A program made the position numbers and the translations under genes. Below the pieces are notes generated by a model that was not told where the DNA came from, ran no database searches, and saw only the letters and a program-made list of their open reading frames with translations. This document shows positions 26,021-33,538 of a stretch of DNA of 64,000 nt, in pieces; the first letter of the stretch is position 1, and every line of letters starts with the position of its first letter. Where the stretch lies: positions 21,865 through 85,864 of the forward strand of contig JACABB010000017.1 in assembly GCA_013376985.1 (NCBI GenBank), given 5' to 3'. This DNA comes from Bacteroidales bacterium. Lineage in GTDB: Bacteria; Bacteroidota; Bacteroidia; Bacteroidales; Tenuifilaceae.

Positions 26021-26995
26021 TTAATTATCATCACTAGAATAACTCTCGGACTTTCCAACAGTTGCGTATTTTACCATTTTATCGTAATCCGCCATGGTAA
26101 GATCATTAAAATAATTCAAGGGGTCAACAGAAGAATTTCGTAATAAAACTTCATAATGGACATGAGGACCAGTACTTCTTCCAGTATTTCCTAACAAACC
26201 AATTACCTGTCCGCGCTTAACTTTATCACCTGCTTTTACCTCAATTTTGCTTAAGTGTGCATATCTTGTTTTATATCCAAATCCATGGTCAATAACAATA
26301 TGTTTTCCATAGCCATCGAATGCAAACTCCGCTTCAATAACAACACCATCCCCTGTAGCATGAACTGGTGTCCCAATAGCACCAGTAAAATCGATGCCAT
26401 AATGCATCTTAAGTCTGTGCGTAAAGGGATCGGATCTAAATCCAAAAAAAGCTGAAATATTTTTATCCGACACAGGCTGAATAGCAGGAATACATTGAGT
26501 CATAGTCTCTTTATTCTTTGCTAAAACAATTACTTCATCAAATGACTTTGACTGAACATAAACCCTCCAGCTAAGCCTATCGAGCATCGTAAATGTTTTT
26601 ACAAGTAAATCTGCATGTTGATATTTTTCAAAACCATTATATCTATTAACACCGCCATAACCACCCTCTCTGAGTGAAGATGAAAGAGTATCCGCCTCAA
26701 AAATTGCTCTATAAATATTATTATCCCTTTTTTGAAAATCATTTACTAAACTTCCCTTTTCGTGAATTTTTCTTTGGAAAAGATCATACTTAAGGATTAT
26801 GTCAGCTATATCTCTCTTAATATTTTTTTCCTTAGGAGTATCTAAAAAAATTGAATAGATATAAGTTAATGTGGCGGCTATAGTTACGTTAACTAATAAA
26901 TGAATTGCTATCTTTGCAATCTTTTTACGTAAGGGATGAGAAATGACATCAAATTTTAATGTGTGCGGGTTAAATCGATATTTTATCTTTGCCAT
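26021..26995 (-). CDS. M23 family metallopeptidase (first tandem copy)
   Basis: 324-residue paralogue of the downstream M23 gene, with the same order. It has a transmembrane helix (about 30-50), the shared DTPKE motif at 52-56, a coiled coil, and the M23 domain with H198/D202 (KMHYGIDF), H247 in RYAHLSK and H278-V-H280 (GPHVHYEV). Its start opens the leftward operon that runs to the zinc-ribbon gene. It diverges from alaS across a 149-base spacer. Catalytic residues are intact. Confidence 0.92.
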   Translation of the reverse strand: MAKIKYRFNPHTLKFDVISHPLRKKIAKIAIHLLVNVTIAATLTYIYSIFLDTPKEKNIKRDIADIILKYDLFQRKIHEKGSLVNDFQKRDNNIYRAIFEADTLSSSLREGGYGGVNRYNGFEKYQHADLLVKTFTMLDRLSWRVYVQSKSFDEVIVLAKNKETMTQCIPAIQPVSDKNISAFFGFRSDPFTHRLKMHYGIDFTGAIGTPVHATGDGVVIEAEFAFDGYGKHIVIDHGFGYKTRYAHLSKIEVKAGDKVKRGQVIGLLGNTGRSTGPHVHYEVLLRNSSVDPLNYFNDLTMADYDKMVKYATVGKSESYSSDDN

Positions 26996-27144
26996 CTCGT
27001 TAAATTATAGCTTTTTAAATTGATTCTATTTTGACGAATAGCGACAAATCTAAGGTAAATATTTATTTTTGCAAAGTTTTTAACAAAAAAATTGATACTA
27101 AACTATCAATTAATACTCAATAAATCATTAAAAGATAATAATAT

Positions 27145-29763
27145 ATGAAATCAAGCGAAATCAGACAAGCGTTTCTTGACTTTTTTCGTGGTAAGACTCA
27201 TCAGATTGTTCCATCGGCACCGATGGTAGTCAAAAATGATCCTACCCTAATGTTTACTAATGCTGGAATGAATCAATTCAAGGATATTTTTCTTGGAAAT
27301 TCACCAGCAAAACACCCTAGAGTAGCTAATACTCAGAAATGTCTTAGGGTTTCGGGTAAACATAATGATCTTGACGAGGTTGGCCACGATACTTATCACC
27401 ATACCATGTTCGAAATGCTTGGTAACTGGTCGTTTGGCGATTATTTCAAAAAAGAAGCGATAGATTGGGCGTGGGAATTTCTTGTTGATGTTCTTAAAAT
27501 CGACAGAAACAATCTATATGTAACTGTATTTGAGGGAAGTCCAGAGGAAGGTATAGATATGGACAAAGAAGCCTTCGAATACTGGAGCAAACATCTACCA
27601 AAAGAAAGAATTTTATTAGGATCAAAGAAAGATAATTTCTGGGAAATGGGTGAATCTGGTCCTTGTGGTCCATGCTCCGAGGTTCATGTTGATATCCGAA
27701 ATGTCGAGGATAAGAAGATAATTTCTGGAGATCAGATGGTTAATAAAGGTCATCCACAGGTTATTGAGATATGGAACTTGGTGTTTATTCAGTACAATCG
27801 CAAAGCCAATGGGCAGTTGGAGCAACTACCTGCAAAGCATGTAGATACAGGTATGGGCTTCGAGAGGCTTTCGATGGTTATTCAGGGAAAGCAAAGCAAT
27901 TACGACACCGATGTTTTCCAACCCATTATCGGAAAAATATCCGAGATGTGCGGCATCAACTATGGCAAGGATAAAATGAGCGATATAGCCATGCGCGTTA
28001 TTGCCGACCACCTAAGAGCTGTTTCATTTTCAATTGCCGATGGTCAATTACCTTCGAATGTGAAGGCTGGATACGTAATTCGAAGAATTCTTCGTCGTGC
28101 TGTTCGCTATGGGTATACATTCCTTAACTTCCGCGAACCATTCATCAACAAGCTAGTTCCTGTACTTTCGACAGAGATGGGAAAATATTTTCCCGAATTA
28201 GTCTCCCAGCAAGAGTTGATTACCAAAGTAATACACGAAGAGGAAGCATCATTTTTGCGTACTCTCGAAACAGGAATCAGGATGCTTGATGGGCAAATTG
28301 ATTCTCTAAAGAAAGCCCATAAAAAGGAACTATCGGGCAAAGATGCCTTTATTCTTTACGATACTTTTGGTTTTCCAATCGACCTAACCGAACTTATTCT
28401 TAGAGAGAATAGCCTTACTGTTGATTTGGAAGGATTTCAAAAGGAGATGTCAGGTCAGAAGGAACGCTCAAGGTCAGATGCTGCTGTTGAAACGTTCGAT
28501 TGGCAAGAGCTTTTAAAAATAGATGAGGTTCAATTCGTTGGATACGATCTTTTCGAAACCGAAATTCGAATTGCTCGAATGAGAACCATCAAAACAAAAG
28601 GGAAAGAGCAGTACCATTTAGTTTTCGATAAAACCCCTTTCTATGCCGAATCGGGAGGTCAAGTGGGTGATATAGGTATAATTAGTGCTGGCAATGAGAT
28701 TATAAATATTGAGAATACAATTAAGGAGAATAACTTAACCATTCATTTGGTTGATAAACTACCTGCAAACCCAAATGCCAAATTTTTGGCAAAAGTTAAC
28801 CTAGAAAAGAGAGTAAGCATAGCCAATAATCACTCGGCAACTCACCTACTCCACCATGCTCTCAGGAGTGTACTTGGCACACATGTTGAGCAGAAGGGTT
28901 CGCTGGTTAACTCTGATTACCTACGTTTTGACTTTGCCCATTTCCAAAAAGTGTCCGATGAGGAGATTCGGAAAGTTGAAATTTTGGTTAATCATAAGAT
29001 AAGACAAAACATTCCACTTGATGAGCATCGAAATATGTCGATGGAACAAGCCGTGAAAATGGGTGCAATGGCCTTGTTTGGTGAAAAATATGGTGACTCT
29101 GTTCGTGTTATTCGTTTTGGTGAATCGATTGAGCTATGCGGAGGGACTCATGTTCCTGCAACGGGACAGATTGGTTTTATTAAAATTATCTCCGAAGGAG
29201 CAATATCAGCAGGTATAAGAAGGATTGAGGCGATTACAGGAGTTAAAGCCGAGGAATTCCTTTACGCCCAAATTAATAGCATTAAAGAGGTTAAGCAGAT
29301 TCTAGGAAATCCTGTAAACCTACTACAAGGAGCATCAAAACTGGTTGAGGAGAATGCAAACCTCCGCAAGGAGATTGAGGGGATGATGAAGGAAAAGGTT
29401 CAAGCGCTAAAGGCAACTTTAAAATCATCTGTTGAAACAAGAAATGGGGTAAATATTATTGCCAAAAAGATTGAAATCAGTAGCCCTGATGCAATAAAGG
29501 ATTTAGCTTACCAGCTAAAGAACGAGGTTGAGAATCTATTCCTTGTTCTTGGTTCAACCTCTGAGGGTAAAGCTATGCTAACCATTATGGTTGATGAAAA
29601 GCTAATTGAATCGCATAAGCTGAATGCATCAAATATTGTGAGAGAGGCTGCCAAAGAAATTCAAGGTGGTGGCGGTGGACAACCATTCTATGCTACTGCC
29701 GGGGGCAAAAATCCAGCAGGGTTGGATGCTGCAATAAGTAAGGCTATTGCGGTTTTAGGTTAA
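27145..29763 (+). CDS. alaS: alanine--tRNA ligase
   Basis: Class II aminoacyl-tRNA synthetase charging tRNA-Ala, 872 residues, the usual length. Catalytic domain motif 1 and 2 regions appear at the N-terminus ([47 protein letters not shown]). The editing domain carries its zinc ligands H563/H567 ([10 protein letters not shown]) and C665-G-G-T-H669. The C-terminal C-Ala domain ends in the Gly-rich [21 protein letters not shown] start, divergent from the M23 operon; an intrinsic terminator follows. Confidence 0.97.
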   Translation: MKSSEIRQAFLDFFRGKTHQIVPSAPMVVKNDPTLMFTNAGMNQFKDIFLGNSPAKHPRVANTQKCLRVSGKHNDLDEVGHDTYHHTMFEMLGNWSFGDYFKKEAIDWAWEFLVDVLKIDRNNLYVTVFEGSPEEGIDMDKEAFEYWSKHLPKERILLGSKKDNFWEMGESGPCGPCSEVHVDIRNVEDKKIISGDQMVNKGHPQVIEIWNLVFIQYNRKANGQLEQLPAKHVDTGMGFERLSMVIQGKQSNYDTDVFQPIIGKISEMCGINYGKDKMSDIAMRVIADHLRAVSFSIADGQLPSNVKAGYVIRRILRRAVRYGYTFLNFREPFINKLVPVLSTEMGKYFPELVSQQELITKVIHEEEASFLRTLETGIRMLDGQIDSLKKAHKKELSGKDAFILYDTFGFPIDLTELILRENSLTVDLEGFQKEMSGQKERSRSDAAVETFDWQELLKIDEVQFVGYDLFETEIRIARMRTIKTKGKEQYHLVFDKTPFYAESGGQVGDIGIISAGNEIINIENTIKENNLTIHLVDKLPANPNAKFLAKVNLEKRVSIANNHSATHLLHHALRSVLGTHVEQKGSLVNSDYLRFDFAHFQKVSDEEIRKVEILVNHKIRQNIPLDEHRNMSMEQAVKMGAMALFGEKYGDSVRVIRFGESIELCGGTHVPATGQIGFIKIISEGAISAGIRRIEAITGVKAEEFLYAQINSIKEVKQILGNPVNLLQGASKLVEENANLRKEIEGMMKEKVQALKATLKSSVETRNGVNIIAKKIEISSPDAIKDLAYQLKNEVENLFLVLGSTSEGKAMLTIMVDEKLIESHKLNASNIVREAAKEIQGGGGGQPFYATAGGKNPAGLDAAISKAIAVLG

Positions 29764-29826
29764 ACCCAATTAGACCAATGGATTGTGTATAAACATGATT
29801 ATCTGATACATTCATTTAAATAATTT

Positions 29827-29858
29827 AAAATCCCTAGTGTCGTACGCTGGGGATTTTT
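29827..29858 (+). terminator. intrinsic terminator of alaS
   Basis: AAAATCCC (29827-29834) pairs with GGGATTTT (29850-29857), extended inward by AGTG/CGCT with one wobble pair, and followed by a T-run. It lies 64 bases past the alaS stop. Confidence 0.75.
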
Positions 29859-29924
29859 TACATACAATGCCATCGTATTTATTTTACAATAAAATGTTTC
29901 CAAATATTCGTTTACTGTAACGCT

Positions 29925-29950
29925 TGCAATGCCTACGCTTAGGCATTGCA
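29925..29950. repeat. 11-bp perfect inverted repeat
   Basis: TGCAATGCCTA (29925-29935) and its exact complement (29940-29950) are separated by CGCT. There is no T-run on either side, so it is not a standard terminator. Confidence 0.55.
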
Positions 29951-30217
29951 GCCCAAACGAAGAGGGATTGCATGATGATTTTTATAATAAGTAAAAGTTG
30001 AGATATCCCTAAATTTGATGTTCCTGAAACCAGCCTTCAGTTTGTTTCTGCTAGTGAAGATATTTACACCTGCGTAACTTTTGCCAACATATAACACACA
30101 GATAATATTAAAATGCACACAATTACATCAATTTATGATTTTGCGAAATTGTAAAGCGAAGCAAGAAAGTTATCACGTTTTAAAGCATATCAATTTAATA
30201 TAAGCCTAAATAAGTTA

Positions 30218-30913
30218 TTAGCCTCTTTTACTTATTTCCACTAAAGCCTCATGGTTCAGTAGTAAAATATCCTTTTCATTGAGTTTTATCAAACCGTCCT
30301 TCTCAAAACTTTTCAGCAATTTAACGGCACTCTCGGTCGAAATATCAGCAAAATCAGCAATATCTTTACGCGATAGGAGTTGAAAAATATCAGCGTTGTC
30401 AGGTTTTAAAGCATCTAGATAGAGCAACGTGTCAGCCATTCGTCCGTTCATCTGTTTATAGATAATGTTGCGAACAATATCGTACATGTTTGAGTTTTGC
30501 TCACAATATCTTTTGATAATGTTGAACCCAAAAAGACCATTTTGCTTTATAACTTTCTCAATAGCATCCTTTTCCACTAAAAAGACCTGACAATCGGTTA
30601 AGGCTATGGATGAATAGTTAAACCTGTTTTTAGTAAAAACAGCCGAAAGTCCTACAAATTCACTTGGTCTAATAATCCTAAGATTAAAGTATTTTGTACT
30701 ATCACCCTCTAGATATTGTTTTGCTAAACCATTTATTACGAATAGAACATACGAAGCAAAAGCACCTTGTTTTGTGAGATTATCTCCTTTTCGAAAAAGT
30801 ACCTGGGTCTTACTCGCTCTAACAAGTTCAATCTCATCCGGCGATAACATTTGGAAACATGGAGCCTGAATATCACATATAAAATCGCTATCGGTTTCAA
30901 CTATGCTTTTCAT
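30218..30913 (-). CDS. Crp/Fnr family transcriptional regulator
   Basis: 231-residue regulator starting at the ATG at 30913 (MKSIVETDSDF); the longer reading from a TTG at 30940 would overlap the -7 box. The N-terminal half is a cyclic-nucleotide-binding-type beta-roll (VLFRKGDNLTKQGAFASYVLFVINGLAKQY). The C-terminal winged helix-turn-helix is LLSRKDIADFADISTESAVKLLKSFEKDGLI. There is no Fnr-type four-cysteine set, only scattered cysteines at 13, 19 and others, so an Fe-S O2 sensor is not evident. It is divergent from the redox cluster that starts at 31115 and is the best candidate for its regulator. Confidence 0.9.
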   Translation of the reverse strand: MKSIVETDSDFICDIQAPCFQMLSPDEIELVRASKTQVLFRKGDNLTKQGAFASYVLFVINGLAKQYLEGDSTKYFNLRIIRPSEFVGLSAVFTKNRFNYSSIALTDCQVFLVEKDAIEKVIKQNGLFGFNIIKRYCEQNSNMYDIVRNIIYKQMNGRMADTLLYLDALKPDNADIFQLLSRKDIADFADISTESAVKLLKSFEKDGLIKLNEKDILLLNHEALVEISKRG

Positions 30914-30937
30914 CCAATAAAAGTCATTAATGAAATG

Positions 30938-30945
30938 CAAAGTTA
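30938..30945 (-). promoter_or_regulatory. candidate -7 box of the Crp/Fnr gene
   Basis: Minus-strand TAACTTTG matches TAnnTTTG, 25 bases before the ATG at 30913. This supports the shorter start. No -33 TTG at the expected spacing. Confidence 0.4.
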
Positions 30946-31033
30946 ATCTAATTCAATAAAAAAGCTGTTCTAATTCAACTCAGGAGTTGTTGCATCAGTT
31001 GCAATAAAGCATTAATAAGGCTTTTGGAGATAG

Positions 31034-31041
31034 TATCTTTG
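31034..31041 (+). promoter_or_regulatory. candidate -7 box of the redox cluster
   Basis: TATCTTTG matches TAnnTTTG and would give a leader of about 70 bases before the first gene of the cluster. Together with the minus-strand box at 30938-30945 it makes the 201-base divergent spacer the likely control region. Confidence 0.4.
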
Positions 31042-31114
31042 TATTGTGATACGAATGAAATATCACCTAAAAACAAATCTGCTTAAAAGGAATTAGTAAT
31101 AAAACCATCAAGAG

Positions 31115-31471
31115 ATGTTATACACAAATTTGAAACATATCGAAACCGCTGCTGACTACGCAAAGATTATCAGCGAAAACGAAAACGTAGTAGTAATTTG
31201 TGGTAGGATGGGGCCAATGTGTATTCCTGTTTATGGAATTGCTGAGGATTTTGAGGATGAGTACAAGCATGTGAAGTTCTACGATATGGAATTCGATAAT
31301 CCCGAATCAGAAGTAATCCGAAACCTGCCAGAAGTATATGGATTTACTGGGATTCCATTCACCCTTTATTACAAAAAAGGGAAAGTTGCAAAAGCAACCA
31401 CTGGTATTCAAAAGAAAGAACAAGTTAAAACTATTTTAGATAAGGAATTTGCGGTAAAAATTACTACCTAA
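31115..31471 (+). CDS. thioredoxin-fold protein with altered active site
   Basis: 118-residue cytoplasmic protein with thioredoxin-like order: N-terminal helix, strand NVVVICG, active-site loop, helix, strand HVKFYDMEFDN, and the cis-proline loop GFTGIPFTLYYKKGK. The usual WCGPC is replaced by R31-M-G-P-M35 followed by C36, with another cysteine at C29. The CxxC pair is therefore missing and the remaining cysteines are 7 residues apart. A canonical oxidoreductase is unlikely; a monothiol, binding or persulfide-carrying role is possible (inference). It is the first gene of the redox cluster, 36 bases before a membrane thioredoxin. ATG start. Confidence 0.75.
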   Translation: MLYTNLKHIETAADYAKIISENENVVVICGRMGPMCIPVYGIAEDFEDEYKHVKFYDMEFDNPESEVIRNLPEVYGFTGIPFTLYYKKGKVAKATTGIQKKEQVKTILDKEFAVKITT

Positions 31472-31507
31472 AACTATGAATATAAACATCTAACTAAACA
31501 ATAAACT

Positions 31508-31924
31508 ATGCAAACAACATTAATTGTAATTGGCCTTTTCATATTTGGATTCGTAATTATTATTATGGTAGCAAAGGCAAAAATGAAGAATATTCCATTG
31601 GTCGCCGACCACAAAAGCATACTTACTCTTACCGATAAAAATTTCTCGCATCAAACAAAAAATAAATTAGTTCTAGTCGATTTTTGGGCTGAGTGGTGTG
31701 CTCCTTGTCGCATGATGGCTCCAGTTTTAAACGATGTTGCGTCAGAACTATCGGGCAATTCATTTGTTGGTAAAGTAAATATCGAGCAATTCAATGCACT
31801 TGCAAAAACCTATAAAGTAAGGAGCATTCCTACGCTCATTCTTTTCAAAGATGGGAAAGAGATAAATAGGTTTGTTGGCGTTAAAAATAAAGATTTTCTC
31901 CTGAGAGAGATTAGTAAAGTCTAG
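31508..31924 (+). CDS. membrane-anchored thioredoxin
   Basis: 138-residue thioredoxin with an N-terminal transmembrane helix (residues 4-22, LIVIGLFIFGFVIIIMVA). The canonical fold follows, with active site W63-C64-A-P-C67-R and cis-proline in RSIPTLILFKDGKE. The basic residues KAKMK after the helix suggest, by the positive-inside rule, that the domain could face the cytoplasm; the orientation is not certain. It has a single helix and no other domain, so it is not a DsbD-type relay. It is the second gene of the cluster. Confidence 0.9.
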   Translation: MQTTLIVIGLFIFGFVIIIMVAKAKMKNIPLVADHKSILTLTDKNFSHQTKNKLVLVDFWAEWCAPCRMMAPVLNDVASELSGNSFVGKVNIEQFNALAKTYKVRSIPTLILFKDGKEINRFVGVKNKDFLLREISKV

Positions 31925-31955
31925 TAATAACTAAGACCTTAATCATAAAAATAAA

Positions 31956-32195
31956 ATGAGCGAAACTTGCGAAACCAATATCAAACCGAAGACTTTTAAG
32001 GAATTAATTAGATCTTCCTATTTTTGGAAACCAGTATCAGCAGTTTTAGTTGGTGGTACATTAGGATATTTGTTTTACTACTTTATTGGATGCACTTCTG
32101 GAACATGCGCTATTACTAGCAGCCCAATATCAAGTATGATTTTTGGAGGTGTAATGGGATTACTAATAACAAACAGTCCCTGCAGGACATGCTAA
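31956..32195 (+). CDS. DUF6132 family small membrane protein (first copy)
   Basis: 79 residues with two predicted membrane helices (about 25-43 and 60-72), joined by the Cys-containing loop GCTSGTC, and a C-terminal CRTC. The loop and length match what I recall as DUF6132. The second copy at the end of the cluster has the same GC(T/S)SGTC loop but lacks the CRTC tail. Function unknown. Paired cysteines in a membrane protein between thioredoxin genes suggest a thiol relay or metal-handling role (inference). Confidence 0.8.
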   Translation: MSETCETNIKPKTFKELIRSSYFWKPVSAVLVGGTLGYLFYYFIGCTSGTCAITSSPISSMIFGGVMGLLITNSPCRTC

Positions 32196-32220
32196 ATATT
32201 TGATTAACTTTGAACTAACC

Positions 32221-32868
32221 ATGGAAATAAAAGAGATAAATAGCCGATACAGTGAACTTGCAGAATCTGATTGCTGTCTTTCATGCGGCGGTGCAATCAA
32301 CTACGCTGAACCTATGATTGGTGAGGTTTGCGTTGATTTGGGTAGCGGACGTGGAACAGATGTCTTACGCATGGCCGAATCGGTTGGTGAAACTGGATTT
32401 GTTTATGGTATCGATATATCGGATGGAATGCTTGAAAAAGCACGCAAAAATGCCGAGAAATTTAAAGTCACAAATGTTAGTTTCGTGCGTTGTGAACTTG
32501 AAAAACTTGACCTTCCTGATATGATTGCAAACTTAGTAATATCGAATTGTACAATCAATCATGCTGCTGATAAGCAGGCTGTTTGGAACGAAATTTATCG
32601 GATACTCAAAAAGGGAGGAAGATTTGTAATAAGCGATATCTACTCAACCGCTCAAGTTCCTGATGAATACAGGAATGATCCAGTTGCCATTGCCGAATGC
32701 TGGGCTGGTTCTGTTACCCGTGATGAGTATTTGAAACAACTGGAGAATGCTGGCTTTATGTCTGTTAGCATTATTGAAGAATCAGCACCCTACGATAAGG
32801 GTAAAATCAAGGTTGCTAGTTGGACAATTGCAGCCAAAAAACCTTCAGGTTGCTGTTGTATTAATTAA
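32221..32868 (+). CDS. ArsM-like SAM-dependent methyltransferase
   Basis: 215-residue class I methyltransferase from the ATG at 32221 (an in-frame TTG lies 7 codons earlier). SAM site: VCVDLGSGRGTDVL (36-49) and GIDISDGML. Two cysteines sit where arsenite methyltransferases have their As(III) ligands: C110 in the SNCTIN motif, which is close to ArsM's SNCVIN, and C160 in DPVAIAECWAG, close to DPVxxxECxGG. Extra cysteines flank the fold: C18-C19-x2-C22 at the front and a C-terminal C211-C212-C213. Arsenite is the family substrate; selenium, tellurium or a thiol are alternatives. No arsR or arsenite pump is nearby. Confidence 0.8.
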   Translation: MEIKEINSRYSELAESDCCLSCGGAINYAEPMIGEVCVDLGSGRGTDVLRMAESVGETGFVYGIDISDGMLEKARKNAEKFKVTNVSFVRCELEKLDLPDMIANLVISNCTINHAADKQAVWNEIYRILKKGGRFVISDIYSTAQVPDEYRNDPVAIAECWAGSVTRDEYLKQLENAGFMSVSIIEESAPYDKGKIKVASWTIAAKKPSGCCCIN

Positions 32869-32895
32869 CAAAATGGATAATAAACATAAAATACA

Positions 32896-33357
32896 ATGAG
32901 AAAAATAGTAGTTTTAATTTCACTAGGCCTGACCATGCTCATAGGTGGATGTAAATCAGGAGGGCAGACCAAGACCGATAGTAATACCAATGAACCTGGT
33001 AAGGTTGTTAAGATGACAAACGAAACCTTCAAACAATTAGTTTTCGATTACGAGTTGAATAAGGAGTGGAAGTATGTAGGGAACATGCCTGCAATTATCG
33101 ATTTTTATGCTAGTTGGTGTGGCCCTTGTAGACAATTATCTCCACGTATCGAAGAACTTGCAAAAGAATACGCTGGAAAAATAGTGGTATACAAAGTCGA
33201 CACGGATGCTGAAAAAGTATTAGCACAAAACATGGGAATTAGAAATTTGCCTACGTTGATTTTCATTCCTGTTAATGGGCAACCACAATCGACTATGGGT
33301 CTAGTACCCAAGGAAACTCTGGTAAAGGCTGTAAATGAAATTTTATTAGTTAAATAA
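32896..33357 (+). CDS. thioredoxin-domain lipoprotein
   Basis: 153-residue exported lipoprotein (lipobox LIGGC, C19) with a Ser/Asn/Thr-rich linker and a thioredoxin domain. Active site W74-C75-G-P-C78; cis-proline in RNLPTLIFIPVNG. The mature protein would be tethered in the periplasm, unlike the cytoplasmic first gene, so the cluster supplies thioredoxins on both sides of the inner membrane. It is followed, 17 bases after its stop, by the small cysteine-peptide gene. Confidence 0.92.
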   Translation: MRKIVVLISLGLTMLIGGCKSGGQTKTDSNTNEPGKVVKMTNETFKQLVFDYELNKEWKYVGNMPAIIDFYASWCGPCRQLSPRIEELAKEYAGKIVVYKVDTDAEKVLAQNMGIRNLPTLIFIPVNGQPQSTMGLVPKETLVKAVNEILLVK

Positions 33358-33374
33358 TTTTTAATCAGTGTGAA

Positions 33375-33473
33375 ATGAAAAGTTTAATCAAAAAAAAGAA
33401 GATTGAAGTAGTGGCAAAAGTTGCACAGTGCTGTGCGAAAATATCAAAGAAAATAGCAGGTTGCCACGACTAG
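33375..33473 (+). CDS. 32-residue Lys/Cys-rich peptide, candidate RiPP precursor
   Basis: ATG at 33375, TAG at 33471-33473. The 32-residue product has a basic amphipathic front (nine lysines in total, K6-K9 in a row) and three cysteines, C19-C20 and C30, near the end (AQCCAKISKK, IAGCHD). It lies 17 bases after the thioredoxin lipoprotein and is the last gene before a radical SAM/SPASM enzyme, with only a strong hairpin between. No similarity is recognised. Size, position, and Cys-rich C-terminal half fit a radical-SAM-modified peptide (sactipeptide/ranthipeptide type); there is no Gly-Gly leader cleavage site. That it is translated is inferred from context, not proven. Confidence 0.6.
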   Translation: MKSLIKKKKIEVVAKVAQCCAKISKKIAGCHD

Positions 33474-33481
33474 TTTTATTT

Positions 33482-33518
33482 GAACCAAGAATCGAGGGTA
33501 ATACTTGATTCTTGGTTC
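33482..33518 (+). terminator. perfect 12-bp hairpin between peptide and radical SAM genes
   Basis: GAACCAAGAATC (33482-33493) and its exact complement (33507-33518) with a 13-base loop, 9 bases after the peptide stop, followed by TTTAA, a weak T-tract. It fits a partial terminator or mRNA 3'-end stabiliser that keeps precursor mRNA above maturase mRNA. Confidence 0.65.
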
Positions 33519-33538
33519 TTTAACCTTAAATAGAAAAG

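Larger units (their letters stand above)
29764..30217. other. 454-base spacer: terminator, hairpin and a short open stretch
   Basis: No convincing gene. It contains the alaS terminator, a perfect 11-bp stem with a 4-base loop (29925-29950), and a 30-codon open stretch (30002-30094) with protein-like composition but no start codon. The remainder is AT-rich and featureless. Confidence 0.5.

Noticed and set aside
31034-31041. Full -33/-7 promoter for the redox cluster
   Set aside because: Only the -7 box matches; the nearest TTG (30999-31001) is 32 bases away, too far for the usual spacing, so only the box is reported.
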